From an uncultured Bacteroidales bacterium (GTDB lineage: Bacteria > Bacteroidota > Bacteroidia > Bacteroidales > Muribaculaceae): a stretch of 64,000 nt of DNA. A program made the translations under genes and the position numbers. Where the stretch lies: the NCBI GenBank assembly GCA_902779125.1, contig CACZAC010000003.1, positions 62,001 through 126,000 on the forward strand, given 5' to 3'. Shown here one piece after another: positions 41,528-50,886 of this stretch (positions within the stretch are counted from its first letter, which is position 1; every line of letters begins with the position of its first letter). The notes below the pieces were generated by a model. The model was not told the DNA's origin. It was given only the letters and a program-made list of their open reading frames with translations, and ran no database searches.

Positions 41528-43396
41528 CTAACTCTCAGAGAGCTCCAGCCAGCGAAGTTCTTTCTCATCAAGGAAGTCTTTAACCTCTTGGTAGCGGGCG
41601 GCTTTGGCAGCCACATCGTCAAGAGTCTGACCGCTGGCAAACAGGGCGTCTAATTCGGCTTTCTCCTTATTGAGGGCTTCGATGTCAATATTGAGTTGCT
41701 CTAATTCGCGCTGTTCCTTATAAGTGAGCCTTTTCTGTTCGCTGCGATTGGCCCAGGTGTTTTCCTTTGGCTTTGCAACCTCCTGTTCCTTAGCGAGTTG
41801 GGCTGCTTCTTGTTCGTGTCGTTGCTTCCAGGCGCGATACTCGCTGTAATTGCCCGGGAAGTCCTTCACATGACCGTTTCCTGTAAACACAAACGTATGA
41901 TCCACAGTGCGGTCCATAAAGAAACGGTCGTGGCTCACAATGATGACACAGCCATTGAACTGTGACAAGTATTCCTCGAGAATCTCCAGTGTGGAGATGT
42001 CAAGGTCATTAGTCGGCTCGTCGAGGATGAGGAAATTGGGTTTGGTCATCAGCACCATGGCCAAATAGAGCCTGCGTCGCTCGCCACCGCTCAATTTGGC
42101 AATGAACTTCTGCTGGTCCTGCGGCGAGAACAGAAAGTGGTTGAGCCATGCCATGGCTGTGTAATGGTGCTTTTCATCGAAATAGATGTACTCAGCCACA
42201 TCGCGCACAGCATCAATCACCCGCTTGCCCTCATCAAAGTGCATACCTTCCTGGCTGTAATGGGCAAACTTCACTGTTTCGCCTATCTCGAAGTACCCGC
42301 TGTCAGGCTTGACGATATCGAGCAGCAGTTTAATGAACGTAGTCTTTCCCACGCCGTTGTCACCAACGATGCCTAGTTTCTCATAACGGGCAAAGGTGTA
42401 ATTGAAATCGTCAAGAATCACCTTATCGCCAAAGCGCTTATTGACATGGTGGGCTGTGAAGATTTTCTTGCCGATGTAGGCGCTTTTGACGTTCAATTCC
42501 ACCTCGCCGTCATCTCGTCGTTGTTGTGCTCGTTCCTGCAGGTCATAGAAGGCGTCGATGCGGTACTGCGCTTTGTGGGCGCGCGCCTGCGGTTGACGGC
42601 GCATCCAGTCCAACTCGGTGCGCAGCAGGTTGCGGGCACGTTCCACCTGGGCATTCTGTGCCTCGATGCGTTCGGCACGCTTCTCCAAATAATAGTTATA
42701 GTTACCATTGTAGGAGAAGATGCTGTGCTGGTCCATTTCCAGGATGCGGTTGCAGATGTTGTCCAAGAAGTAGCGGTCGTGGGTCACCATCAGCAGGGTG
42801 ACACGGCTGCGTTGCAGGTAGTTCTCCAGCCACTCAATCATGTCGATATCGAGGTGGTTGGTCGGCTCGTCAAGGATGAGCATCTGAGGGTCATCAATGA
42901 GCAGGCGGGCCAGCGCTACACGCTTGACCTGTCCACCGCTCAACTCCTTGACCGGCTGGTTGTAGTCGGTGATTTTGAGTTGGGTGAGAATCTGCTTGAA
43001 GCGCTCCTCGTAGTCCCACGCCACATTGGCATCCATCGCCTGGATGGCGGCAGTCATCGCATCACTGTCACCCGTGCGCAATGCCTCCTCATAGGCATGA
43101 ATAGCACCCGAACGCGGGTCCTCGCCATGCAGGCAGGCATCGAGTACAGTGTGCGCACCGCCCAAGTCAGGCAACTGCGGCAGGTACCCCACCCGCAGGT
43201 TGTTGCGGTAGATGACCGTGCCGCTATCCTGCGAGGCAATACCTGCCAAGATGTCGAGTAAGGTAGACTTGCCAGTGCCGTTCTTGGCGATAAGCCCGAT
43301 TTTCTCACCCTCGGCAATACCGAAGGTCAGATCCTCGAAGAGCACATCGACTCCGAACGCCTTGCTCAACCCCTCTACCTGCAAATAACTCACCAT
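41528..43396 (-). CDS. ABC-F family ATPase, Uup type
   Basis: ABC-F proteins have two fused ATPase domains without a membrane part and act on ribosomes; the Uup branch also affects DNA precise excision and ribosome assembly. The 622-residue protein has a first domain with Walker A (KNGTGKST), signature LSGGQVKRVALARLL and LILDEPTNHLD. A linker of arginine-rich helices (about 235-300) follows, then a second domain with GDNGVGKTTF, LSGGERRRLYLAMVL and LILDEPTNDLD. The C-terminal coiled coil (about 535-622: RLTYKEQRELEQLNIDIEALNKEKAELDALF and LDEKELRWLEL) is the Uup/ABC-F hallmark for nucleic acid binding. An antibiotic-resistance role is not suggested. Confidence 0.92.
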   Translation of the reverse strand: MVSYLQVEGLSKAFGVDVLFEDLTFGIAEGEKIGLIAKNGTGKSTLLDILAGIASQDSGTVIYRNNLRVGYLPQLPDLGGAHTVLDACLHGEDPRSGAIHAYEEALRTGDSDAMTAAIQAMDANVAWDYEERFKQILTQLKITDYNQPVKELSGGQVKRVALARLLIDDPQMLILDEPTNHLDIDMIEWLENYLQRSRVTLLMVTHDRYFLDNICNRILEMDQHSIFSYNGNYNYYLEKRAERIEAQNAQVERARNLLRTELDWMRRQPQARAHKAQYRIDAFYDLQERAQQRRDDGEVELNVKSAYIGKKIFTAHHVNKRFGDKVILDDFNYTFARYEKLGIVGDNGVGKTTFIKLLLDIVKPDSGYFEIGETVKFAHYSQEGMHFDEGKRVIDAVRDVAEYIYFDEKHHYTAMAWLNHFLFSPQDQQKFIAKLSGGERRRLYLAMVLMTKPNFLILDEPTNDLDISTLEILEEYLSQFNGCVIIVSHDRFFMDRTVDHTFVFTGNGHVKDFPGNYSEYRAWKQRHEQEAAQLAKEQEVAKPKENTWANRSEQKRLTYKEQRELEQLNIDIEALNKEKAELDALFASGQTLDDVAAKAARYQEVKDFLDEKELRWLELSES

Positions 43397-43477
43397 AACA
43401 TATATGTTTAGTATGTCGCGATGTCATCACGACAATTATCTGATACCTGATGCCGTGGCAATGCCACAACAATGCTA

Positions 43478-44779
43478 TCAAGAGAAGAACTGTTTCATCA
43501 CTTTAATCATGTTCACGTGGTCATCACATGAACCAGTCTCGCGCACCGAGTGCATAGCCAGCACAGGGTTGCCCACGTCAACGCCCTCGATATCGAGCTG
43601 GCCCGTGAGGATGTTGCCCAAGGTCGAGCCACCAGCCACATCGCTGTGGTTAACGAAGTACTGGAACGGAGCATCAGCGCGTTCACAGAGGCTCCTGAAG
43701 ATGGCTGCTGAATGGGCATCGCTCATGTACTTGCAGTTGGCATTGACCTTGACGCACGGACCGCCACCAAGCGAGGGATGGTTGGTCGGATCATATTTCT
43801 CGGCATAGTTGGGATGGAAGGCATGGGCATTGTCAGCCGAAACCATAAACGAACGGTGAACGGCACGGCCAAAGTCCTCAAAGTCACCACCCAATGCCAT
43901 CACGAGCCTCAGCAACATGTTGCCCAGCACAGGCGAGTGAGCACCCTGCTTGGTTCCGCTACCCGTTTCCTCGTTGTCAAAGATGGCTGCCACCAGCGTT
44001 GCTTCTTTGTCTTTAGCCTCGGTAATGGCGGTGATGGCGGCATGCACCATGCTCAAGTCATCGAGACGCCCAGCCGAGATAAACTCGTTGTTAAGGCCGA
44101 ACAGGCTTGCCTTGCTCACGTCATAAAGCATCAAGTCAAAGTCCAGGATATCAGCCACTTCAACCTGCAACTCATCAGCAACAAGATTGAGCAACGTGTT
44201 CTGCCACTCCATGTCCTTGTTGATTTTGGCAAGGATGGGCAGCATGTCCTTCTGCTTCGACAGGTGGTTACCCTCGTTGACAGCACGGTTGAAGTGGATG
44301 GCGAGGTGTGAAATGCACATCAGGGGACGCTCAATCTTCAGGAGCTTAGTCACGGGATGCAGGGCATCCTTGCCCTTGAGAATCACACGGCCAGCCAACG
44401 ACAAGGGGCGGTCAAACCAGGTATAGAGAATCGGGCCACCATACACCTCAGTGTTCAGGCGCAGAATACCGCCATCGCCGGGAATTTCGGCAGCAGGCTT
44501 GATTCTGAAGCAGGGCGAATCGCTGTGTGCAGCGATAATCTTGAAACCCGTATCAGCAGGTTTCTTCTTACCGACCTGCACTGCAAAGATGGCGCTGTCA
44601 TTCTTGGTGAAGAAAAACTTCTCACCAGCCTTGGCATCCATCTTGTCGTCGATTTTCTTCTCCTTGAAGCCATTGGCTGTCAAGATTTTCTTCACGGTGT
44701 CCACTGCCAGAAAATTGCAAGGACTGTTATCCAGGAATTCCAGCAACGAAGATACATATTTATCAGCTAACTTACTCAT
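43478..44779 (-). CDS. M18 family aspartyl/metallo-aminopeptidase
   Basis: M18 aminopeptidases remove acidic or neutral N-terminal residues from peptides using two metal ions and form dodecamers in the cytoplasm. The 433-residue protein shows AAHSDSPCFRIKP (first metal histidine and aspartate), the tetrahedral motif GRLDDLSMVHAAITAI, FDNEETGSGTKQGAHSP (glutamate base and metal ligand) and SADNAHAFHPNY near residue 320, plus NHSDVAGGSTLGNI and GVDVGNPVLAMHSVRE at the C-terminal end. No signal peptide is present. It follows the DUF5063 gene by 19 nt, so it is in the nadD operon. Confidence 0.94.
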   Translation of the reverse strand: MSKLADKYVSSLLEFLDNSPCNFLAVDTVKKILTANGFKEKKIDDKMDAKAGEKFFFTKNDSAIFAVQVGKKKPADTGFKIIAAHSDSPCFRIKPAAEIPGDGGILRLNTEVYGGPILYTWFDRPLSLAGRVILKGKDALHPVTKLLKIERPLMCISHLAIHFNRAVNEGNHLSKQKDMLPILAKINKDMEWQNTLLNLVADELQVEVADILDFDLMLYDVSKASLFGLNNEFISAGRLDDLSMVHAAITAITEAKDKEATLVAAIFDNEETGSGTKQGAHSPVLGNMLLRLVMALGGDFEDFGRAVHRSFMVSADNAHAFHPNYAEKYDPTNHPSLGGGPCVKVNANCKYMSDAHSAAIFRSLCERADAPFQYFVNHSDVAGGSTLGNILTGQLDIEGVDVGNPVLAMHSVRETGSCDDHVNMIKVMKQFFS

Positions 44780-44798
44780 AATTATTTAATTATTAATT

Positions 44799-45299
44799 TT
44801 AAATTCCGTAATAAACAGCATTTAACGCACGCAGCACGTTGCACAGGGTCTGCCCCCAATAGTTGATGAAATTAACCTTGCACTGGCACAGCATCTCGTG
44901 CTGGGTCTCGGTAAGGGCATCCTGAACCGAATGAATCAGATTGAAGAATTCCTGATAGAGGTCAGCGAGGTTTTCAGATATCGATGCCGAGATGGGCGTG
45001 TCGCTGTATTTCATATCCTCAAGGAAAACCTCAAGATAGATGTCCTCTTCGGCCATTACCTGAGCCACACGTCCACGCACCAGGTCATACACGTCCTCTT
45101 CAAGCGCCGAGTCGATGAATCCTTCACTATAGATGTCGTCGTCGATATCAGTGATGGTCATATACAGGCGTGGTAACAGCTTGAGCATCTGTGCGACAAA
45201 TGCCTCTCGTGACTCACACTCGATGGCACGCTCCATGGCATGGCAATATTCGTTGGCAAGGGCGATAAACGCCAATTCGTTAGGTGTCAGTTTATCCAT
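44799..45299 (-). CDS. DUF5063 family protein
   Basis: The 166-residue acidic cytoplasmic protein is mostly helical (LTPNELAFIALANEYCHAMER..., LYQEFFNLIHSVQDALTE..., VNFINYWGQTLCNVLRALNAVYYG). It fits the Bacteroidetes DUF5063 family, whose function is unknown. It lies between nadD and the M18 aminopeptidase gene; only 19 nt separate it from the latter. Confidence 0.88.
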   Translation of the reverse strand: MDKLTPNELAFIALANEYCHAMERAIECESREAFVAQMLKLLPRLYMTITDIDDDIYSEGFIDSALEEDVYDLVRGRVAQVMAEEDIYLEVFLEDMKYSDTPISASISENLADLYQEFFNLIHSVQDALTETQHEMLCQCKVNFINYWGQTLCNVLRALNAVYYGI

Positions 45300-45319
45300 T
45301 AATTCGTTTTAGTTTAGTG

Positions 45320-45339
45320 GCCGTGGCTCCCGCCACGGC
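45320..45339. terminator. GC-rich 8-bp hairpin between nadD and DUF5063
   Basis: The arms 45320-45327 and 45332-45339 (GCCGTGGC and GCCACGGC) pair with a 4-nt loop. There is no U-tract on the minus strand, so it may be an RNA-processing or attenuation element rather than a true terminator. Confidence 0.4.
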
Positions 45340-45371
45340 ATAGATTAACACTGTCTCTTGTAGAGGCATCA

Positions 45372-45968
45372 TTACCCATCTTTGGGCTCTGATCGATACA
45401 GGCCATGCCTTTCAATATATCCCAGAACTTCGTCGGGGACATGGTAGCGCACACTTTGACCGTTGGCCAGCCTTTCACGAATCTCGGTAGAGGACAGCTC
45501 GATGATAGGGGCATCAACCAGTGCTACACGGTTCTTCAGGTCGGCAGGAATCGTCACCTTATGGCCTAAACGGGGATAGACGAGCACATGGTACTTGGCA
45601 AGTATCTCCTCGCTGTTGCGCCATCTGCCGAAGAGTTCCCAGTTGTCGGCACCGATGACCAAGGAAAACTCGTCATCGGGGAATTTTTCCTGCAGTGCGT
45701 TAAGCGTATCGATGGTGTAAGACGGTCTAGGCATCGTGAACTCAAAGGCTGACGTTTCCACGCCTTCCATCGGTCGTGACACCATTTCGACCATCCTCAG
45801 CCTGTCGGTGTCGGACACCTGACGCACCTTATTGACCTTCAGCGGATTTACGGGAGAGACCAAGAACCACAATCGGTCCACCACCCCACTACTGATTATG
45901 CGCTGGGCAATGATTGCATGACCGATATGTATCGGGTCAAACGACCCGCCAAATAATCCAATCCTCAT
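45372..45968 (-). CDS. nadD: Nicotinate-nucleotide adenylyltransferase
   Basis: NadD joins nicotinate mononucleotide and ATP to make deamido-NAD in NAD biosynthesis. The 198-residue protein starts MRIGLFGGSFDPIHIGH, with the nucleotidyltransferase (H/T)xGH motif. It has LWFLVSPVNPLK, ETSAFEFTMPRPSYTIDTLNALQEKFPD and the second signature region ending in SSTEIRERLANG (the ISSTxIR motif) near residue 170. The size is normal. A consensus promoter lies about 80 nt upstream; downstream genes on the same strand are probably read from it, past a small hairpin. Confidence 0.96.
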   Translation of the reverse strand: MRIGLFGGSFDPIHIGHAIIAQRIISSGVVDRLWFLVSPVNPLKVNKVRQVSDTDRLRMVEMVSRPMEGVETSAFEFTMPRPSYTIDTLNALQEKFPDDEFSLVIGADNWELFGRWRNSEEILAKYHVLVYPRLGHKVTIPADLKNRVALVDAPIIELSSTEIRERLANGQSVRYHVPDEVLGYIERHGLYRSEPKDG

Positions 45969-46046
45969 GTTCAGTTCATACTGCTATTGCTATCATTATG
46001 ACTATTCCTGTCATCATGAGAGCGGTGGTTATTTCATTAGTTACCG

Positions 46047-46078
46047 CAAAAGTAACATTTTTCATCCACGAGGGCAAA
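46047..46078 (-). promoter_or_regulatory. Promoter of nadD
   Basis: On the minus strand TTTG (46075-46078), 20 nt, TACTTTTG (46047-46054) matches the Bacteroidetes consensus. Confidence 0.68.
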
Positions 46079-46240
46079 TTTTATAGTATATTTTGAAATT
46101 CCACCTGTCATATAAATCTATCAGAAATCAAAAACGCCCGATTTTGTCTCATTTTGATGGAAATAATTACAAAAACAATGATATTCTGTCGTTTTTTGTT
46201 GATTTTTTTACTAAAATCTTTCGTATTTGTAAATAATATG

Positions 46241-46248
46241 TATATTTG
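46241..46248 (+). promoter_or_regulatory. -7 box of the first PUL (susC)
   Basis: TATATTTG fits TAnnTTTG and predicts a leader of about 50 nt; the -33 region has only TTTC at 18 nt. A weak upstream box is usual for regulated susC promoters. Confidence 0.5.
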
Positions 46249-46304
46249 TAGCGAAAAGTGACAAGTAACTCTATTTTTAACCATTAACATTAAATAACAA
46301 GCGA

Positions 46305-49300
46305 ATGAAAAAAAGACTTCTTATGCTCTTGCTTGTCTTGTCTTGCGCCATTGTGAGCGTACAGGCATTGACGGTGAGAGGTACGGTCGTTGACCAGGTC
46401 AACGAGCCCGTGATCGGTGCTACCGTCAAGGTCCTGGGGACCACGATGGGTGCTGTCACCGACTTTGACGGCAACTTTGAGATTGCCAATGTTCCCGACG
46501 GCGCTACGCTGAAATTCACCTACATGGGCATGCAAGCTGTGGAGATGAAAGCCAGTGAAATGATGAACGTCCAACTTATGGATGACGTGCGCAACCTTGA
46601 CGAAGTGGTCGTTATCGGTTACGGTTCTGCACAGGCCAAAGACTTGACTGCCCCCATTGCCGTAGTCAAGGGCGAAGAACTGCTCGCCGTGCCCTCGTCA
46701 TCTCCCATGGCCGCCATGCAAGGCAAGGTAGCCGGTGTGAACGTTGTCAACAGCGGTACTCCCGGTGAGGGCCCCAAAGTGCACATCCGCGGTAACGGTT
46801 CGTTCACCAGCGGCAGCCCGCTGTATGTTGTTGACGGTATGTTCTATGACAACATCGACTTCCTGAACTCCAACGACATCGCCGACATGTCGGTACTGAA
46901 GGATGCGTCGGCAGCCGCCATCTATGGTGTTCGCGCCGCCAATGGTGTTGTGCTGATTACTACCAAACACGGTAACAAAAACCAGCCTGCCAAGATTACC
47001 TACAACGGCTACGTCGGTATCCAGAAGGCTACCAACGTGCTGAAGATGGCCAACTCGAGCGAATATGCCACAATGCTGATGGAGGCCAATTACGATGCCT
47101 ATGTATCGACGATGAAAGCCTCGATTGACCGCTATGGTGGCAGCTATTCGGGCAACGACTTCCACAGTTGGACCTATGGCTCTGACACCGATTGGTACAA
47201 GGAATTGCTGCGCACAGCAATCATCACCGACCACAGCCTGACCATCACCGGTGGTGGCGAGAAGGCCACCTACTCGCTGGGTATCAACTACCTGCATCAG
47301 GATGGTGTCATGAACGTGAAGAACTACTACAGGCGCATGAACTTCCGTGCCGCCATCGACTACGAGGCCACCAACTGGCTTAAAGTCGGCTTCAACGGCA
47401 TCTTCTCCAAGGGCAAGCAGCGCTCGCCCAACAATGCGGCATGGCAGCAGGCCTTCAACGCACCCGGCATCTATCCCGTGATGGATGAGAAGAACGATGC
47501 CACCTTCCCCACCCACTACGGCTCGCCCGAGTCGGTTGGCTTCACCAACAACTTCTACAATCCGGTTGCTACCGCCAACTACCAGAACAGCCAGAATGAC
47601 ATCAACAAGTATCTGACCAACTTCTATGCTCAGATTACCTTCATTCCCAGCAAGTTGAACTTCAAGACCAGCTACTCCTATGACTACTCGGCCATCCACA
47701 ACCGCACTTACTTGCCCGAGTACTATGTGAGTTCCGTTCAACGCAACGACAAGTCATGGGTGAGCAAGACCGAGAGCACATACAACAACTGGATTTGGGA
47801 CAACGTGCTGACCTATAAGGACACCTTCGGCGACCACAATGTGGGCGTAATGCTCGGTCACTCGCTGCGCGAGGACAAGTACAACTACCTGTACGGCATC
47901 GGCTACGGCATCGTGGACGGTGACGACGCCTACAAGTACATCGGCATCAGCACCGACAGTGACAGCCGCCGCGCCAGCGATGGCGGTACACGCTATCGCA
48001 GCAACAGCTACTTTGGCCGTATCAACTATGACTACATGGGCAAGTATCTGTTTATGGCCACCTTCCGTGCCGACGGTACCAGCAAGTACCAGGAGACCTG
48101 GGGCTACTACCCCTCGTTCGGTGCCGCTTGGGTCATGTCCAAAGAGGAGTTCATGGCTAACCAGAACGTCGTTGATTACCTGAAGTGGCGTGCCAGCTGG
48201 GGACGTCTGGGTAACAACGCTGTTCCTGCCAGCGACGGTTTCCGTTCTGTTTCGACGGGCACCTGGTCGTCGGGCGTGTTCGGCAACGCTACCATCGCCG
48301 GTTTCCAGAACAACAGCTACTTCACCAACCTGAAGTGGGAAGTTGTTGACGAGACCAACGTGGGTGTTGAGTTCGCTACCCTGCGCAACCGCTTGAGCGT
48401 TGACATCGACTGGTTCTACCGCATGACCCGCAAGGCCGTTATCGCACCGCGCCTGCCCTTCGAGAACGGCACGCTGCTGCAGAACATCGGTAAGATTCTC
48501 AACACCGGTGTTGACGTGAGCATCAACTGGGCCGACCGCGTGGGCAACGACTTCAAGTACTACATCGGTGCCAACCTGTCCTATCTCAAGAACGAGGTCA
48601 AGAGCCTTGCCGGCAACCCCTACATCGCTGGTGGCAAGACCTACCAGTTTGTGGGCAAGGAGATGAACTCGTTCTACGGCTACGTCGTTGAAGGCATCTA
48701 TCAGACCGAACAGGAGTGTGCCAACGACCGCACTGCTAAAGCCAACGGCCTGCAACCCGGTGACTTCAAGTACAAGGACCTGAATGGTGACGGCATCGTT
48801 GACGGTGAGGACCGCACTACCCTGGGCTCTTATCTGCCCAACTTCATCTACAGCATCAACCTGGGCTTCCAGTGGAAGAACCTGGACTTTGCTGTAACCA
48901 CCTACGGCAACGCGGGTGCCCAGATGTTCAACCGCAAGCGCGCCCTGCGTTATGCCCAGTCCAACTACAACTTTGACCACGACCAAGTGGCCAATCGCTG
49001 GACCGGTGCCGGCTCAACCAACAAGTATCCGTCGGCAGCAGGCTGGATTCGCGCTTGGAACGTGAGCGACCAGCGCGTGAACTCGTTCTTTGTTGAGGAT
49101 GCCGACTTCTTCCGCATCCAGAACGTGACGCTGGGCTACACCTTCAGGAACATCAGGATGGGTAACTACACGCTTCCCTCGCTGCGCCTGAGTGCTACCG
49201 CCGACCGTCCTCTGACTCTGTTCAGCGCCCATGGCTTCACTCCCGAGTTGAGCGATCCCGAGGGTTGGGATACCGAGGTTTACCCGCTGACAGCGACCTA

Positions 49301-49328
49301 CACCTTTGGTGTGACCATCGACTTCTAA
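46305..49328 (+). CDS. susC: SusC/RagA-type TonB-dependent outer-membrane transporter (PUL 1)
   Basis: SusC proteins are 22-strand barrels that import oligosaccharides across the outer membrane with energy from TonB, capped by SusD. The 1007-residue protein has a signal peptide (MKKRLLMLLLVLSCAIVSVQA) and a CarboxypepD_reg-like domain at about 24-95 (VRGTVVDQVNEPVIGATVKV, TDFDGNFEIANVPDG). The conserved pre-plug box DEVVVIGYG is at 99-107, the plug to about 235 (GKVAGVNVVNSGTPGEGPKVHIRGNGS, YGVRAANGVVLITTKHG), and the barrel ends in TYTFGVTIDF with the final aromatic. There is no N-terminal STN domain, so control by an anti-sigma factor is not expected. susD follows after 37 nt. Confidence 0.96.
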   Translation: MKKRLLMLLLVLSCAIVSVQALTVRGTVVDQVNEPVIGATVKVLGTTMGAVTDFDGNFEIANVPDGATLKFTYMGMQAVEMKASEMMNVQLMDDVRNLDEVVVIGYGSAQAKDLTAPIAVVKGEELLAVPSSSPMAAMQGKVAGVNVVNSGTPGEGPKVHIRGNGSFTSGSPLYVVDGMFYDNIDFLNSNDIADMSVLKDASAAAIYGVRAANGVVLITTKHGNKNQPAKITYNGYVGIQKATNVLKMANSSEYATMLMEANYDAYVSTMKASIDRYGGSYSGNDFHSWTYGSDTDWYKELLRTAIITDHSLTITGGGEKATYSLGINYLHQDGVMNVKNYYRRMNFRAAIDYEATNWLKVGFNGIFSKGKQRSPNNAAWQQAFNAPGIYPVMDEKNDATFPTHYGSPESVGFTNNFYNPVATANYQNSQNDINKYLTNFYAQITFIPSKLNFKTSYSYDYSAIHNRTYLPEYYVSSVQRNDKSWVSKTESTYNNWIWDNVLTYKDTFGDHNVGVMLGHSLREDKYNYLYGIGYGIVDGDDAYKYIGISTDSDSRRASDGGTRYRSNSYFGRINYDYMGKYLFMATFRADGTSKYQETWGYYPSFGAAWVMSKEEFMANQNVVDYLKWRASWGRLGNNAVPASDGFRSVSTGTWSSGVFGNATIAGFQNNSYFTNLKWEVVDETNVGVEFATLRNRLSVDIDWFYRMTRKAVIAPRLPFENGTLLQNIGKILNTGVDVSINWADRVGNDFKYYIGANLSYLKNEVKSLAGNPYIAGGKTYQFVGKEMNSFYGYVVEGIYQTEQECANDRTAKANGLQPGDFKYKDLNGDGIVDGEDRTTLGSYLPNFIYSINLGFQWKNLDFAVTTYGNAGAQMFNRKRALRYAQSNYNFDHDQVANRWTGAGSTNKYPSAAGWIRAWNVSDQRVNSFFVEDADFFRIQNVTLGYTFRNIRMGNYTLPSLRLSATADRPLTLFSAHGFTPELSDPEGWDTEVYPLTATYTFGVTIDF

Positions 49329-49365
49329 ATGAGCAATTACCAACAATCATAAAAGAAAAACGACA

Positions 49366-50814
49366 ATGAAATTTTTGAAATATATCATGATTGCAGGTCT
49401 GCTGATGGTGGGAGCCACCTCCTGCAATGACTGGATGGACATTCTTCCCGAAAATACCCTGCCCGAGTCGGATGTCGATTACACCAAAACCAGCGAGATG
49501 TACATGCCCGTATCGGGCGTCTATGCCAAGCTGCGCACCGGTGGCATGCACTGGGTCATCTGGCCCTTGACCATCGTACGCGACGGTGACGTGTGGAGCG
49601 GCCGCGTTGACGACCAGGGTTTGCTCGTTGACTTCGGTAACTTCAAGTATGACAACTCCTTCTGGGGACTGAACGAGATGTGGAACCAGTATTACGGCAT
49701 GATTAAAGTCGCCAACGGTGCTCTCATGTCACTGGACTCCTATGCCGAATACATCAGCAATGACGCCGACCGTGCCACCTACCGCGCCTACTGCGGTGAG
49801 GTGCGCATCCTGCGTGCGTATGCCTACTACAGGCTGACTCAAGCCTTCGGCGACGTGACCATCCTGCGCGACAACAACCAGAGCGACCTCACCCGTTCTA
49901 CCAAGGACGCCGTTGAGCGTTACATGCTCGAGGACCTGCAGTATGCCATCGAGAACTGCCCGAAGGTGCGTCCCAACGAGGCAACCCATTTCGGTGCCGC
50001 TACCGCATACACCGCCGAGGCCCTTGCAGCCAAAATCCGCTTGAACCGTGGCGAATATGCCCAAGCCGAAGACCTGACCAACGACATCATCGGCAGCAAC
50101 AAGTTCCAGCTCTACAGCGACTTCTACAACCTGTTCAAGATTCCCGGCAAGTTGTGTAACGAGAGCCTGCTGGAGTGCCAGTGCACCGACTTAGGTCAGG
50201 GCAGCGGCGAAGAGGTGGATGCTGACATGTGGTTCGTATTCCAAGGTCCCGGCAACCTGGGTGGATGGAACTTTGTGGGCATTACCGACAACTTCATCAA
50301 CTGGGCACGGGCGCGTGGTGAGACCATCCGTCTGGAAACGTCAGTTCTGTTTGGCGGCACCACTACCCGCGACGGTGATGAAATCAACGTGATGGGCAAT
50401 GTCAACAACACCAACACATGGAATGGCAAGGCCTACACGCCGAGGAACCAATTGACCCCCGGCCGCAGCAAATACGGTTCAAACAACAACATCCGCATCC
50501 TGCGCTATGCCGACGTGCTGCTTATCAACGCCGAGGCTAAGGTGCGTCAGGGCAAGAACGGCGACCAGCCATTCAACCTTGTGCGTGCACGCGCCCAAAT
50601 GCCGACTCTGACCAACGTCACTGTTGAACAGATTCTTGACGAGCGCCGCATGGAGCTGGTTTGCGAGTGGGGCGAGCGTTACAATGACCTGGTTCGTACT
50701 GGCCTCGCTGCCAGCGTGCTCAGCGGCTGGAGCGAGAACGTGAAGTATTATCCTCTGCCTCTGAGTCAGTTGCAGACCGTTCCCACGCTCAAGAACGACC
50801 CTAAATCAGAGTAA
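49366..50814 (+). CDS. susD: SusD/RagB-type surface glycan-binding lipoprotein (PUL 1)
   Basis: SusD proteins form the lid of SusC and bind the glycan at the cell surface. The 482-residue protein has a lipoprotein signal with Cys20 (GATSCNDWMDILPEN). The TPR-type helical framework follows (GEVRILRAYAYYRLTQAFGDVTIL, a strong SusD motif; EALAAKIRLNRGEYAQAEDLTNDI). The C-terminal half includes ILRYADVLLINAEAKVRQG and the family end motif ILDERRMELVCEWGERYNDLVRTG. It is paired with the upstream susC. A strong terminator follows, separating it from the enzyme genes. Confidence 0.96.
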   Translation: MKFLKYIMIAGLLMVGATSCNDWMDILPENTLPESDVDYTKTSEMYMPVSGVYAKLRTGGMHWVIWPLTIVRDGDVWSGRVDDQGLLVDFGNFKYDNSFWGLNEMWNQYYGMIKVANGALMSLDSYAEYISNDADRATYRAYCGEVRILRAYAYYRLTQAFGDVTILRDNNQSDLTRSTKDAVERYMLEDLQYAIENCPKVRPNEATHFGAATAYTAEALAAKIRLNRGEYAQAEDLTNDIIGSNKFQLYSDFYNLFKIPGKLCNESLLECQCTDLGQGSGEEVDADMWFVFQGPGNLGGWNFVGITDNFINWARARGETIRLETSVLFGGTTTRDGDEINVMGNVNNTNTWNGKAYTPRNQLTPGRSKYGSNNNIRILRYADVLLINAEAKVRQGKNGDQPFNLVRARAQMPTLTNVTVEQILDERRMELVCEWGERYNDLVRTGLAASVLSGWSENVKYYPLPLSQLQTVPTLKNDPKSE

Positions 50815-50839
50815 GTTTTACTTTTCATAATTCTATTTT

Positions 50840-50872
50840 GGCAGGGTGAAACCCCTCAGGCGACACCCTGCC
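50840..50872 (+). terminator. Terminator between susD and the glycosidase genes of PUL 1
   Basis: The arms 50840-50848 and 50864-50872 (GGCAGGGTG and CACCCTGCC) form a 9-bp GC-rich stem with a 15-nt loop, followed by AACTTTTT. It lies between susD and the GH43-like gene on the same strand, only 14 nt before the next start codon. Confidence 0.8.
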
Positions 50873-50886
50873 AACTTTTTAAAAAC

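Larger units (their letters stand above)
45969..46304. other. Divergent regulatory region between nadD and susC
   Basis: The 336-nt region is strongly AT-rich and holds the nadD promoter on the minus strand and a -7 box for susC on the plus strand. Nothing else was recognised; no binding-site repeat for a PUL regulator stands out. Confidence 0.7.

Noticed and set aside
43415..43433. Imperfect palindrome GTCGCGATGTCATCACGAC upstream of the ABC-F gene
   Set aside because: Arms of 9 bp with one mismatch and a 1-nt centre; too weak to call an operator without other copies.
46698..48986. Two long antisense frames inside the first susC, and similar ones in the second susC and the GH43-like gene
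   Set aside because: All are by-products of strong codon bias; valine- and glycine-rich with no motifs or signals.
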